Shown here: piece after piece, positions 1-8,942 of the stretch
Position numbering within the stretch: the stretch's first letter is position 1
How the letters are laid out: each line of letters begins with the position of its first letter
Notes under the pieces: model-generated
What the model saw: only the letters and a program-made list of their open reading frames with translations
What the model was told of the DNA's origin: nothing
Database searches by the model: none
Program-made: the position numbers and the translations under genes
Source of the DNA: Chthonomonas sp. UBA2785
Lineage (GTDB): Bacteria; Armatimonadota; Fimbriimonadia; Fimbriimonadales; Fimbriimonadaceae
Assembly: GCA_002352215.1 (NCBI GenBank)
Contig: DEIB01000038.1
Coordinates: 177,150 to 241,149, forward strand
Length of the DNA stretch: 64,000 bases
Direction: 5' to 3'

Positions 1-49
<49 letters not shown>

Positions 50-96
50 TCCGAGTTGAAACAATACCTGGTTGGGGCGCCCTGAGGCCCGGAGGC

Positions 97-1320
97 CTAG
101 GCCGCCTCCGAGTTCAAACCGCCCAAAGTCACGCGGTTACGGCCATTGCGCTTACTGGCGTAGAGCGCTTCATCCGCCTCGGCGATCAGTTCATCCGCCA
201 CCTTAAAGTCGTCGGCGCGGGTGGAAATCCCGAAGGAGGCCGTCACCGCCTTCACCGGCCATTCAAATTCTTCCAGGCTCTGCCGCAGGCGCTCGGCCAC
301 TCGCAAGGCCACATCCGAGGGGCAATTGGGCAGCACGATGATGAACTCTTCGCCGCCGTAACGGCCAATGGCTTCGTCCGTTCGCAGCTGACCCTTCATG
401 ATCTGGGCCACCGACTTCAACACCTCGTCCCCATGCTGGTGACCATGTTCGTCGTTGTGCGACTTGAAATGGTCAATGTCCATCATGATGACGGAGACCT
501 TGGCATCCAGCAGAAGCGAATGGTCAAGGATTTGGCGGATGCTAGCGATGTTCGGCAGGCCGGTCAGGGCGTCCGTGGTCGCCATGTCTTCGAGCCGCTC
601 GAGCTCGCCAATCATGCTGTAGTTCGTGAACTCTAGTGAAGCGGCCTTCGTTTGTAGCTCCGCCATTTGTTCCTGGAGGAGATCTTCGAGGCGGGCCCGT
701 TGCTTCAAGTCCGCTTCCAACTTGAGTTTGGCCTCGGCCAGTTCTTCGGCTTGGTCCTTAAACTGAGATGCCAACTGAACCGTATCCAAGTATTCCTTGC
801 GCCCTTGCAGCATATTGGAGGCGGCCAGAGCGGTCGCCGCGAGAGCGATTCCGAAGTGAATGGCCAAGACTGTGGGAGACACTTCACGAGTCCCCCAGAA
901 ATGAGAGGCGAAGCTCTCCGTCACATCCAGCGTCATCAGGACATGCTGCGCGATGATCAGGAATACGCCCGGATACAGCGCCCGGTGGTCGCGGTAGGCG
1001 AGCATCGCAACGAGTGAGGTGAAGAAGAAGAAGTGCATCTCCGGCAGGCCGTACATCTGATAGATGTGCAGCATGCAAAACGTCATCAGGCTCAAACACC
1101 CTGCCATCCGGGTTTCAAGGCCAAACGGGCGCCATTGCTTCATTCCAAAGAACAAAAAGGCGGCGGGGATCGCGACGGCAGTCGACACTTCCCAAGTGTT
1201 GTAAATGCTGGCAAGCCAGATACTCAGCACGCAGTGCGCTAGAATCACGTTCCCAACAACGGCGTTACCGCGCTCATAAACCGGCTTTAGCCGATCTTCT
1301 TCAATCCATCCCAAACTCAA
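97..1320 (-). CDS. Membrane-bound diguanylate cyclase (GGDEF domain)
   Basis: This 407-residue protein should make cyclic di-GMP from two GTP. Residues about 20-170 hold five or six hydrophobic segments forming a membrane sensor region I do not recognise. Residues about 180-245 are a charged coiled-coil signalling helix, followed by a GGDEF domain (about 246-400) with the start motif DALTGLPN and active-site signature GGEEF at 322-326. The allosteric I-site, RxxD nine residues before the signature, reads RTDE, so product inhibition may be weak. The start is TTG at 1320, preceded by a good GGAAGGA Shine-Dalgarno (SD) sequence. The gene ends 48 nt before the tRNA. A PilZ protein at 22280 is a potential receptor for its product. 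Confidence 0.93.
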   Translation of the reverse strand: MSLGWIEEDRLKPVYERGNAVVGNVILAHCVLSIWLASIYNTWEVSTAVAIPAAFLFFGMKQWRPFGLETRMAGCLSLMTFCMLHIYQMYGLPEMHFFFFTSLVAMLAYRDHRALYPGVFLIIAQHVLMTLDVTESFASHFWGTREVSPTVLAIHFGIALAATALAASNMLQGRKEYLDTVQLASQFKDQAEELAEAKLKLEADLKQRARLEDLLQEQMAELQTKAASLEFTNYSMIGELERLEDMATTDALTGLPNIASIRQILDHSLLLDAKVSVIMMDIDHFKSHNDEHGHQHGDEVLKSVAQIMKGQLRTDEAIGRYGGEEFIIVLPNCPSDVALRVAERLRQSLEEFEWPVKAVTASFGISTRADDFKVADELIAEADEALYASKRNGRNRVTLGGLNSEAA

Positions 1321-1353
1321 GAGTTATCCTTCCTTCACCTTCAAAGATGCGTG

Positions 1354-1914
1354 TTAAGGAATCACGCACCCGTCTCCAAGTTGTCCCGTTTCGAATGGCT
1401 CGCCTGCGGCCAGGTCGGCGAAGGCATCCTCGGCGGTGTAGCCGGGGTGCTCCCCTACCTCGCGGTAGCTTCCCCTCCATAGGGTCTTGCCCAATTCGTC
1501 CACCAGGACCGCCGAGGGCGTGCTGGTGATGCCGTAGGCCGCAGCAATGTCTCCATCCTTGTCAAACAGTTGCTCACCTTCCACCGTAACCCCCACGAAC
1601 GGATCGTTCGACGGTCCCGGCTGTGCGCCCACGTTGATCCCCACCCAATTGAGGTCAGGATGTTGTCGCTTGAGGGCGGCCACGTGACCCGTCGCCGCCC
1701 GAGAACACGGACATTCCTGTCGATAGAAGTGCAACCAGGTAGTGCCCTCCTTCAACTTGGCTAATAAACTCGGCGGGGGTGTGACACGGGTCTCCGAATC
1801 GACAATTGCTAGAGGCTCATACGCCTTTGGCTTTGTCATTTCCACTTGCCCCGCCAGCATCAAAATGCCAGCGTAAAGGGCCATGGCTCCGAATCCCATG
1901 TACACTTTCCCCAC
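1354..1914 (-). CDS. Membrane-anchored thioredoxin-fold protein with CPC motif
   Basis: A 186-residue protein with an N-terminal hydrophobic segment (about 8-24, probably an uncleaved anchor) and a thioredoxin-like domain. The strand-turn sequence HFYRQECPCSRA places a C-P-C-S motif where thioredoxins carry CxxC. A later TSTPSAVLVDELG segment contains the cis-proline loop (TP) of the fold. A CxC-type pair suggests an extracytoplasmic thiol/disulfide role or a peroxiredoxin-like reaction; the substrate is unknown. It resembles the DUF6436 type, but I recall that family only loosely. The start is GTG at 1914 with a GGGAGAG SD about 8 nt upstream. It lies 33 nt upstream of the diguanylate cyclase on the same strand and may be co-transcribed with it. 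Confidence 0.75.
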   Translation of the reverse strand: MGKVYMGFGAMALYAGILMLAGQVEMTKPKAYEPLAIVDSETRVTPPPSLLAKLKEGTTWLHFYRQECPCSRAATGHVAALKRQHPDLNWVGINVGAQPGPSNDPFVGVTVEGEQLFDKDGDIAAAYGITSTPSAVLVDELGKTLWRGSYREVGEHPGYTAEDAFADLAAGEPFETGQLGDGCVIP

Positions 1915-1960
1915 CTTATAACTCTCCCACGTAAATTTTCGGGAGGTCGGTCAGGAACCT

Positions 1961-2341
1961 TTAGTGACTTTTTAGGGCCGGGACTTGGCTTTTCTTGCCC
2001 CGGGCAGCCAGGATCACCCGGGCCAGGGCGCCCACAACCAGGAGAGCCGGGCCAAACCGCTGGACCGCCCCGATCGCACCACCGGCGGCGTCATCCACCA
2101 ACCGCAAAATGCCGGTGGCGCGCACACCCACCTCTTGGGTCACGAGTTGGACTTCCTTGGTGATGGTGTCCACGCGGTTGGTCAAGACCTCGACGCGGCG
2201 ACTGAGACCCTGGAGCTCGGTGCGAACATCCAGAAGGAGCCGGATGGTAACGCCCGCCACGACAATGCCCACCAGCATAAAGATGCTGCCGAGCAAGGCA
2301 TAGATTCCAACCGATGTGGTCACCCAAGTTGGAACAGTCAT
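1961..2341 (-). CDS. Small membrane protein with coiled coil
   Basis: A 126-residue protein of unknown function. One N-terminal transmembrane helix (about 10-35) is followed by a heptad-patterned amphipathic region (about 36-75, ELQGLSRRVEVLTNRVDTIT) and a second, weaker hydrophobic stretch (about 90-112) ending in a basic tail. This layout resembles DUF948-type proteins, but no diagnostic motif is visible. Its ATG overlaps the stop of the large upstream gene by 4 nt (ATGA at 2338-2341), so the two are translationally coupled. Confidence 0.7.
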   Translation of the reverse strand: MTVPTWVTTSVGIYALLGSIFMLVGIVVAGVTIRLLLDVRTELQGLSRRVEVLTNRVDTITKEVQLVTQEVGVRATGILRLVDDAAGGAIGAVQRFGPALLVVGALARVILAARGKKSQVPALKSH

Positions 2342-4920
2342 GCCACTACATTACCTGTCACGTCGGTGATCGCTTGGGCGGGGCAAAGGAAGGTGTGGCG
2401 GGCCACGCCATCTTCGCATTTCACGGTTTGCTCCCCGATTCGAACCTGGGAACCCCAAAGACCATCGAGGGCAATCTCCACCATCACGTCCTTGTCGCAC
2501 GGGTTCTCAATGCGGGCAATGAAGGTGCGCTTATCCCGCGCCAGGATGAATTCCCGGCAGATCCCGAACGAGATGGACATGCTTACGCCAATTTGGCGTA
2601 GCACGATTCGCCGGCCCACGCCATCCCACGGCTTCACCCGGTAACTCTCGTTGTCGGCTTCAAAATGGCACCCCACGGTGGCGGTGGCTTCCCCGCGCCC
2701 CGGCAACACAAGCGAGGTCATCCCACCCAAATAGTGTGCGTAGCCAAGCCCCGACGCCCCGGTAAAGGCGTTCGCCCCCGGCGACTTGCTCGCCAGGTCG
2801 GGCACAAAGCACATGCTCGCCTGTCCTTCCTCGCCCACCAGCGCCCACGGCCCTAGCAAGCCGCCGAACGCCATGCGCATGTAGGCATCTGGGATGGCCA
2901 GGTAATCCCTGTCCATCAGCCCAAAGAAAATCAAGGAGTTCGGAATGGTGGTTTGGCCAAGGCACGCTTCCGCACGGTCTAGCAGCGCCTTGAGCGGGGC
3001 CGAATCCGCGCCGTCCCAGTGGCGCTTGTCGCTGCCGTACCACCACCAACTCGGAGCGAGGGACCGAGCGGCAAACGCACACTTCACCGTGCGCTCCAGG
3101 TGCGCATCGTCGGCCAAGAACTTCGCGGCCGCGAAGACCTCCTCGAGCCCACTAGTGTCCATCACCGACTCACCCGCGTAGGGTGCGCGCATCTCGGTCA
3201 ATTCTTCGGCTTTGGCCTGCACATGCAGTTCCAGCGCCGCCGCTTCTTCCAGCAATCCCGCCGCGCGGAGTTCATCCAGCAGTTCGTAAATGCGCGGATA
3301 GCCCAGCAGCCCGACGGTGCGGACATAGTGCCGCCACCCAAACCGGAACAGGGCCATCGCCGTGAGGTAGGCGCGCTTGAGATAGACCAGCGGGCTGTGC
3401 AGCGTCTCTCCGTACGACCCGGCGATGCGGTACATCGCCCGGTACAGGTTCATCACGTGGGGGTAGCCCAGCGGGCGCCCAAACTGCTCGCCCATCGCCG
3501 CGATTTCGTCCAAGGCGCTGGCCACCGCCCCGGTGGCCGGGTTCTGCACCCTCACCAGCAAGAACTTCTCGATGTAATCATCCAGCAGGGCAATCTGCTT
3601 GCGGTCCGGGTAGATCGAGTTCTTTTCGGCCAGGAATAAGGCGTCCGCAATGCTCCCTTCCAGGCCGCTGGATTCGAAATACTCCTCCGGCTCGGCCACG
3701 GGCTTAATGTCCATTACGTTGGCCATCACGATGGCGTGGTCAAGCGGAGATTCGGGTGCCCGGATGATCTGGTTCTTGACGATGTAGTCCGCCCGGACGT
3801 TGATGAGCTTTTCCATCGGCGGGGTGAAGAATAAATGGCAGTAACTCGTGCCGGCCGAGGTGTCAATGCTCAGGCGCACCGGACCCGGTTGGTCGCTCCG
3901 CACCAGCAGGAACCCCGTTTCCTCATCAATGTCCGTATCTACCTGCACCGGTCGGTCCGCCACGATGCGCGTCGGCGTGCGGTTGATCTCCACGCCAATG
4001 CCCACGCCCGTCGGTACCACCGCCCCGGGCAGCAAACGTTGCACGGGCCGGCCCACGCTGGCGAGGGTCTGGCTGATGCCATCCACTCGGTCACTCTCGA
4101 TGCTGGTGAGCCGCATTTGGAAGGTGCGCTTATCCCCCGGTTCCAGGATCAACGAGGTGTGCCCGTTCATCCACTCGGGCCACTGCTCCCGCTCGATGGT
4201 GGCGCGGCTGTGGGCGTATACCACGGGGATTCCTTCCCATTGAAACGGCGTCGTGAGCGAACCCGGCACACTGGCGAAGAACTCCCACGAAGTGTCGTCC
4301 CCTGGGTACACGAGCAGGCCCGGCGGTTGCGCCGTCATGCGCTGGGCGAACAACCAACTGCTCGCCCCACCAATGAACTTGTGTACGTAAACCCGGCTCG
4401 CCCACAGCTTTTCGAGCTGCTCGTCGCTCCACCCAAAGCCGTCGTACAGCGTATTGAACGCCAGCGGGAAGCCCACTTCCCCGATCTCCAGAGTTTGCCG
4501 GCCCGTGTTGCGGATCTCAACATCCCAGATGATCTGGGGATAGGGTTGAAGCTCCTCGTAAAACGTGCCGCTCGCCTCGATATCATCGAGGAACGGGAAG
4601 GAGTAATCAAACCGGATGCGCTGGTCTTCGCCCGTTACCGCATCTTCGAGGTTGAAGGTGTTCTGCGCCTCGGAGTTGCGGCTGACGATCCACGGCTGGT
4701 CCGGCCCTGTGCGCGCGCCAATCAAGATGGTGCCCGGCAGGTAGCTATCCGAAGTCTCTTCGCCAAAGGTGACCGTCGGCAAGCAGAACTGGAAGTCTTC
4801 CCCTTCGTCGGGGAGCGCCGGATCGTACGCCCAAAGTTTGCTGATCCGCCCAGCCTGCGTGAATTCGAGCGAGAGAAGCCCACCTTCTAGCGAGGCGGCG
4901 CCTTCTTCAAAAATGTCCAT
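2338..4920 (-). CDS. Large carbohydrate-active-like protein (DUF5695-like)
   Basis: An 860-residue protein without a signal peptide. The N-terminal third is beta-rich (about 1-400). The middle (about 420-650) is helical, like an alpha/alpha toroid, and contains SWWWYGSDKRHWDG. The C-terminal beta region ends near residue 860. This domain order and the aromatic-rich motif resemble DUF5695, a family related to glycoside hydrolases; I assign it from memory, so the activity and substrate are inference. I chose ATG 4920 (start MDIFEEG) because AAGGA lies at SD distance and because the open frame upstream runs antisense through a better-supported gene. It is divergent from a GH4-like Rossmann protein, which fits a carbohydrate role. 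Confidence 0.7.
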   Translation of the reverse strand: MDIFEEGAASLEGGLLSLEFTQAGRISKLWAYDPALPDEGEDFQFCLPTVTFGEETSDSYLPGTILIGARTGPDQPWIVSRNSEAQNTFNLEDAVTGEDQRIRFDYSFPFLDDIEASGTFYEELQPYPQIIWDVEIRNTGRQTLEIGEVGFPLAFNTLYDGFGWSDEQLEKLWASRVYVHKFIGGASSWLFAQRMTAQPPGLLVYPGDDTSWEFFASVPGSLTTPFQWEGIPVVYAHSRATIEREQWPEWMNGHTSLILEPGDKRTFQMRLTSIESDRVDGISQTLASVGRPVQRLLPGAVVPTGVGIGVEINRTPTRIVADRPVQVDTDIDEETGFLLVRSDQPGPVRLSIDTSAGTSYCHLFFTPPMEKLINVRADYIVKNQIIRAPESPLDHAIVMANVMDIKPVAEPEEYFESSGLEGSIADALFLAEKNSIYPDRKQIALLDDYIEKFLLVRVQNPATGAVASALDEIAAMGEQFGRPLGYPHVMNLYRAMYRIAGSYGETLHSPLVYLKRAYLTAMALFRFGWRHYVRTVGLLGYPRIYELLDELRAAGLLEEAAALELHVQAKAEELTEMRAPYAGESVMDTSGLEEVFAAAKFLADDAHLERTVKCAFAARSLAPSWWWYGSDKRHWDGADSAPLKALLDRAEACLGQTTIPNSLIFFGLMDRDYLAIPDAYMRMAFGGLLGPWALVGEEGQASMCFVPDLASKSPGANAFTGASGLGYAHYLGGMTSLVLPGRGEATATVGCHFEADNESYRVKPWDGVGRRIVLRQIGVSMSISFGICREFILARDKRTFIARIENPCDKDVMVEIALDGLWGSQVRIGEQTVKCEDGVARHTFLCPAQAITDVTGNVVA

Positions 4921-4968
4921 GGGCGAGTCCTTCTGAGGATACCAGTCACAAGAGCGGCTTGCCTTGCG

Positions 4969-4974
4969 TAGACT
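4969..4974 (+). promoter_or_regulatory. Candidate -10 (TAGACT) of a leaderless transcript
   Basis: TAGACT is followed by exactly 6 nt and then the GTG start at 4981, with no SD. Transcription from this hexamer would begin at or next to the start codon. Other starts in the window share this spacing. No clear -35 is visible. Confidence 0.45.
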
Positions 4975-4980
4975 AGGGGC

Positions 4981-5682
4981 GTGGCAAGAACGGTGGTGAG
5001 CCTGCTGGGCGCGGGGAACGTGTTGGTGAGTGCGCCAGCCTTGGCCACCCTCATCACATTCGAAGACCAGGAATGGGAACTGCGGCTCTACGACGCTCAC
5101 GAAGAGCGTCTCGACCTCGCCGACCTCCTGGCTCGCACACTGAACGATGGCGCGGCGGGCAGTCGACACCGGATTCGTTCGTCGAATGATCCCGCCGAGA
5201 TGCTGGAAGATGCGGAAATCGGCCTGCTGATGGTGGATGAAGGCACAGCCCGCCGGATGAAGGGCACCCGCCCCCTGGAACTTGACCTGGAAGCGGAAAC
5301 TCCGCGTTCCGTATTCGAACTCCGGCGCGGAGACCCCAACCAACCCACGCCGCCGGACCAACTGAGCCCGCGCACGCGAACTCTGCTCGAAGTCCCCATT
5401 GACCAAGAAACCCCCGGCCCCCAACTGATTGCCGAGGCCACCGTTCGACTCCGTAGCCTCAACACCAACGAAATGCAGTGGTTGTGGCTGGGAACTGAGG
5501 TGCCCGACTTGAGTCTGGCCTCGCTCCCTTGGCCCGCGGCCCTCTCGCCCATCCAAGAACAAGGAATGCCCCACCAAGTGATGCGCTGGGCCATGAAGAC
5601 TGAACCCATGGATGACCTGCTAAGGCAAGCCCACGACAATCCCCTGCAAGCCTGGCTGAAGGAGCACATTGGCCGACGGTGA
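4981..5682 (+). CDS. GH4-like NAD-binding fragment protein
   Basis: A 233-residue protein. Residues 4-60 form a Rossmann start (VVSLLGAGNVLVSAPALATL, then a strand ending in acidic YDAHEERLDLA) that resembles the N-terminus of NAD-dependent family 4 glycosidases. The rest does not: I see no CN(P/I)-type catalytic motif and no metal-binding Cys/His pair, and the protein is roughly half the usual 430 or more residues. It could be a decayed or repurposed GH4 relative, or only a convergent Rossmann protein. It overlaps the SpoU methylase gene by 14 nt. The start is GTG at 4981. Confidence 0.6.
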   Translation: MARTVVSLLGAGNVLVSAPALATLITFEDQEWELRLYDAHEERLDLADLLARTLNDGAAGSRHRIRSSNDPAEMLEDAEIGLLMVDEGTARRMKGTRPLELDLEAETPRSVFELRRGDPNQPTPPDQLSPRTRTLLEVPIDQETPGPQLIAEATVRLRSLNTNEMQWLWLGTEVPDLSLASLPWPAALSPIQEQGMPHQVMRWAMKTEPMDDLLRQAHDNPLQAWLKEHIGRR

Positions 5683-6217
5683 ACTGAGAACCCTGCGGGG
5701 CAAGATGGAAGTGCGCAAGCTGATGCGCGAAGCCGAAGCTGCTCACCAGCCGCAGGTCGAACTCGCCTTCCTCCTGCAGGATTGGGATGACCCCTACAAC
5801 GTGGGGGGCATGTTCCGGGTGGCGGATGCCTGCGGGGCCGTGCGCATGGTGCTCACCGGCAAAACCCCCGCCCCGCCACACCCGCAGATCCACGTGACGA
5901 GCATGGGCAACCACCGCCGGGTGGCCTGGGAACAGCAAGAACGACACGACGAGGCCATCGCCCAACTCAAGGCCGAAGGCTGGACCCTAGTGGCGGTAGA
6001 GATTGCCGAGGGGGCCGTCCCCTACACGCAGTACGACTTCCCCGCCCGGACCTGCCTGGTGCTGGGCAACGAAGAAAAGGGGATGTACGACCGGGTGCTG
6101 CGCCAGTGCGACGCGGCGGTTTACATCCCCATGGGGGGCAAAGGCCGGAGCCTCAATGTCCATGTCAGCGGGGCCGTGGTGGCGTTCCACGCCCTTTACG
6201 GCCCGCGCTCAACTTAA
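5669..6217 (+). CDS. TrmH/SpoU family RNA 2'-O-methyltransferase
   Basis: A 182-residue SPOUT-fold enzyme transferring a methyl group from S-adenosylmethionine to a ribose 2'-OH of tRNA or rRNA. All three family motifs are present: motif 1 YNVGGMFRVADACG (about 33-46, with the catalytic Arg), motif 2 LVLGNEEKGM, and motif 3 IPMGGKGRSLNVHVSGAV, which forms the knotted cofactor pocket. The substrate cannot be fixed from sequence. The start drawn is TTG 5669, inside the upstream gene; ATG at 5705 (start MEVRKLM) is an alternative. Its TAA shares the tetranucleotide TTAA with the convergent DUF1501 gene. Confidence 0.88.
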   Translation: MADGELRTLRGKMEVRKLMREAEAAHQPQVELAFLLQDWDDPYNVGGMFRVADACGAVRMVLTGKTPAPPHPQIHVTSMGNHRRVAWEQQERHDEAIAQLKAEGWTLVAVEIAEGAVPYTQYDFPARTCLVLGNEEKGMYDRVLRQCDAAVYIPMGGKGRSLNVHVSGAVVAFHALYGPRST

Positions 6218-7488
6218 GCGATGATCCCAATCGGCTGGAGCCGGTGGTTCGGGAACACCTGCGCCGTTTGCTGGTTGCCCAGGCGGCGCTCCAGCACTTC
6301 GGCCAGCACGTTGCGGTAGTCGGTGGTTACCGGCAGGTCCCCCGGACCTTCCAAGATCTCCTTGCTCAGCCCCGGCCATTCGCCGAAGACCTTGCCGCCT
6401 TGCACGCCCGCACCGAGCGCAAACAGCGCCCCGCCCCGGCCGTGGTCTGTGCCAAACCCGCTGTTCTCATCCACCCGGCGGCCGAATTCGGTTTGCACCA
6501 CCACCGTCACGCGCTTGGTTTCCGGCCCGAGGTCCTTCATAAAGGCGTCGAGGCCATTGCCAAGGTCACGGAGCAGCGTGGGCAGCCAACCTTCGTTGGT
6601 GCCCTGGGCCACGTGCGTATCCCATCCGTAGCTGCTCACGCAAGCGATCTCCAGCCCGATGTCCTGCTTGATGAGGAATGAGACTTGCCGCAGGGCCTGG
6701 GCGAACCCGTTCTCGGCGTAGGTCACGCCGGTCCGGGTCTCCGGAGTGCTCGCTCCTTTCTCGCGAAGTACATCCAGCAAGCGGAGGGTTTCCCGCCCGG
6801 ACTTTGCAAATGGGTCACCGCCTTCGGCATACAGGGCCGCCAACGCCTTGCGATAGGCTTGGTCCTCGTCGTTCTGCAGCCGGAACGAGTCGATGTTCTC
6901 AATCGCCATCGCCGAGGAGGCCCCCGTCAATGACTCCGGCAACATCGCGTCAAACGCCACCGCGCGGAAGGGCGACGAAGCACCGGGCGTGACCGCCAGG
7001 TGCCGGGCCAACCAGCCCCCACCCTCGCCGTCAGTGGCCCGGGCGCGACCCCGCTCCATCGCCGACATCGCCTCGAAGTGCGACCGCGACTCATCCAACG
7101 ACCCCGTGGCGTGCACGATGGCCATGGACTTGTCCTCGTAGTACGGCATCAGCGCACTAAGCGCCGGGTTGAGCCCAAAGAAGCCATTAAGATCGAGCAG
7201 CGTGTTGGCCTCCCGCCCCGGCTTACGAACCGCCAGCGTGGGGCGGGCGCGATAGTAGTTGTCTTCCGCATAGGGCGCCACCAGGCTCAGCCCATCAGCA
7301 CCGCCGCGCAAGAAAACCACCACCAGCACATCGTTGCGGCTCCGGTTCGGATCCACCACGATCTCGCCCAGCGCCGAGCTGAGACCCAGTGCGCCGATCG
7401 CCCCGGCCAAAAAGCCGCGCCGAGAGACGGTGGGGGCCTTGCGATCTAAGCCGCCCCGACCATCGCAATAGCAAAGGTCTTGATTCAT
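6214..7488 (-). CDS. DUF1501 exported protein (TAT signal)
   Basis: A 424-residue member of the DUF1501 family, distantly related to alkaline phosphatase/sulfatase folds and of unknown biochemical function. Residues about 22-45 carry a twin-arginine signal (SRRGFLAG followed by a hydrophobic segment), so it is exported folded, probably with a cofactor or metal. Typical family blocks include VVVFLRGGADGLSLVAPY near the mature N-terminus and TEFGRRVDENSGFGTDHGRG near the C-terminus. I chose ATG 7488, which forms an ATGA overlap with the upstream DUF1800 stop; GTG 7494 is the alternative. The DUF1800-DUF1501 pairing is a recurrent arrangement and implies joint function. Confidence 0.88.
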   Translation of the reverse strand: MNQDLCYCDGRGGLDRKAPTVSRRGFLAGAIGALGLSSALGEIVVDPNRSRNDVLVVVFLRGGADGLSLVAPYAEDNYYRARPTLAVRKPGREANTLLDLNGFFGLNPALSALMPYYEDKSMAIVHATGSLDESRSHFEAMSAMERGRARATDGEGGGWLARHLAVTPGASSPFRAVAFDAMLPESLTGASSAMAIENIDSFRLQNDEDQAYRKALAALYAEGGDPFAKSGRETLRLLDVLREKGASTPETRTGVTYAENGFAQALRQVSFLIKQDIGLEIACVSSYGWDTHVAQGTNEGWLPTLLRDLGNGLDAFMKDLGPETKRVTVVVQTEFGRRVDENSGFGTDHGRGGALFALGAGVQGGKVFGEWPGLSKEILEGPGDLPVTTDYRNVLAEVLERRLGNQQTAQVFPNHRLQPIGIIA

Positions 7489-8942
7489 TTCCACTGGTAC
7501 TCCGGTGAGGCCAGCGTGAGCGCAAGCGCCCGACGCGGGTCGAGGTCAGGGATGCCCCGCAGGACACTCATCAAGTCATCGGCGCCCAGCGACTGGCTGG
7601 TGCGGTGGAACACGGCTTGTACGGCTTGCTCCGCCACATCGCCGTCCCATCGCTTCAGCTGATCCACGGGCTTGCCCGCGCCCTTCATGCCGCCGGCAAG
7701 CTCGTAGGCAAAGTTCCAGCGCGCTAACAGCGAGCCCTGCCACGCCTCGGTCTCCGTCGGGTAGCCATCCGGCATCGGCCATTCCCAGGTGGGTTGGCCC
7801 ATGCGCCGAAGGGCATTCCGCAGGGGGGCGCCACCATCGCAATCCACATCCAGAGCGCGGAGCGAGGAGACCACGTAATCGAACGGTCGCTTGCCGACGG
7901 CCGAGGCTTCCCGCCAACTCCCTTCGTCATAGACGGTCTTCACCATCGCAGGCAGGTCCCCCTTGGTGGCTTTGTATTGGCTCTCCAGCTTGGCCACAAG
8001 GCTATCCTTCTCCTCGCCGGTGAACAAGTAAGCCAGCTTGCCCGCGATGTGCCGCGCCGTGGCCGGGTGTTCCAGAACGATGTCGAGCACTCGCTCACCA
8101 TCCTTCTGCTTGCCCCCTGCCGGGATCGTGACGCCCAGTACGCGCTTTTCGCCGTCGTCGTGCAGACTCTCCACGAACTTGACCTTGCCCTTGGGGCGAA
8201 GCATGTCGCGTTCTTCCACCCAACCGGTAAAGCAGCGCGCCACCTCCATCACGTCCGTTTGCGTGTAGCCTCCGTAGACCCCCAACGTGTGGAGTTCCAT
8301 CAGCTCCCGAGCGTAGTTCTCGTTCGGCTGAGCGGCCGTGCTGTTCTGCTGGTCCAGATACACCAGCATCGCGCTGTGGTGGGCACTGGCCCGGATGAGG
8401 TCGTGGAAGCTCCCCATCGCGTGCGCCCGGATGACATCTCGCTCATAGTGCGGCAGCCGGTAGGCCGCGATGCCCTTGCGGGCGTACACGTTGAGGTGGT
8501 CCATCCAGAACCCCACCATGCGCTCGCGGAGCGTCCACGGCGAGTTCACGGCGCGGATGATGACCGCATCTTGCAGCATGTCCACTACGCGGTTTTCCGG
8601 CCAATCCCGCAGATCATAAGGCGAAAGGCGATAGATCGCCATCGTCTCGATCCGGGTGCGGGTGGCCAGGTCTTCTTCGCCCGGTTGAAGTTGCTCTTGA
8701 ATCCAAGCCTCTTCACCGTCTTTGGCAACACGCTCGAGGTCTCCGGGACGAGGTCCGTATCCGAATCGGTTTAGCAACCGAGCCCCAGGTTCATCTTTGA
8801 CGGTGCGAGCGGAGACCGCAGCTTCGCCCGCAATCCACTGCCCGACACCCTGGCAACCCGTGGCCAAGAGGGCCGCTCCCCCCAGGGTCAAGGACCCCAG
8901 GGTGAGCGCTTCGCGTCGGGTTACACCTGTGCGGTCGGCCAC
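7485..8942 (-). CDS. DUF1800 exported lipoprotein (TAT signal)
   Basis: A 485-residue DUF1800 family protein of unknown function. The N-terminus combines a twin-arginine motif (TRREALTLG, from residue 8) with a lipobox-like LLATGC, so it is probably a TAT-exported lipoprotein. The family landmark NENYARELMELHTLG lies mid-protein, preceded by a WMDHLNVY block and followed by the CFTGW segment. The start is GTG 8942 behind a strong GAGGAGG SD located inside the upstream membrane-protein gene. It is coupled to the DUF1501 gene by a 4-nt overlap. A second DUF1800 gene lies at 60150. Confidence 0.88.
   Translation of the reverse strand: MADRTGVTRREALTLGSLTLGGAALLATGCQGVGQWIAGEAAVSARTVKDEPGARLLNRFGYGPRPGDLERVAKDGEEAWIQEQLQPGEEDLATRTRIETMAIYRLSPYDLRDWPENRVVDMLQDAVIIRAVNSPWTLRERMVGFWMDHLNVYARKGIAAYRLPHYERDVIRAHAMGSFHDLIRASAHHSAMLVYLDQQNSTAAQPNENYARELMELHTLGVYGGYTQTDVMEVARCFTGWVEERDMLRPKGKVKFVESLHDDGEKRVLGVTIPAGGKQKDGERVLDIVLEHPATARHIAGKLAYLFTGEEKDSLVAKLESQYKATKGDLPAMVKTVYDEGSWREASAVGKRPFDYVVSSLRALDVDCDGGAPLRNALRRMGQPTWEWPMPDGYPTETEAWQGSLLARWNFAYELAGGMKGAGKPVDQLKRWDGDVAEQAVQAVFHRTSQSLGADDLMSVLRGIPDLDPRRALALTLASPEYQWK

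Noticed and set aside
4921..5577. N-terminal extension of the DUF5695-like gene on the minus strand
   Set aside because: The extension is antisense to the GH4-like gene, has unnatural composition, and a good SD and start exist at 4920.
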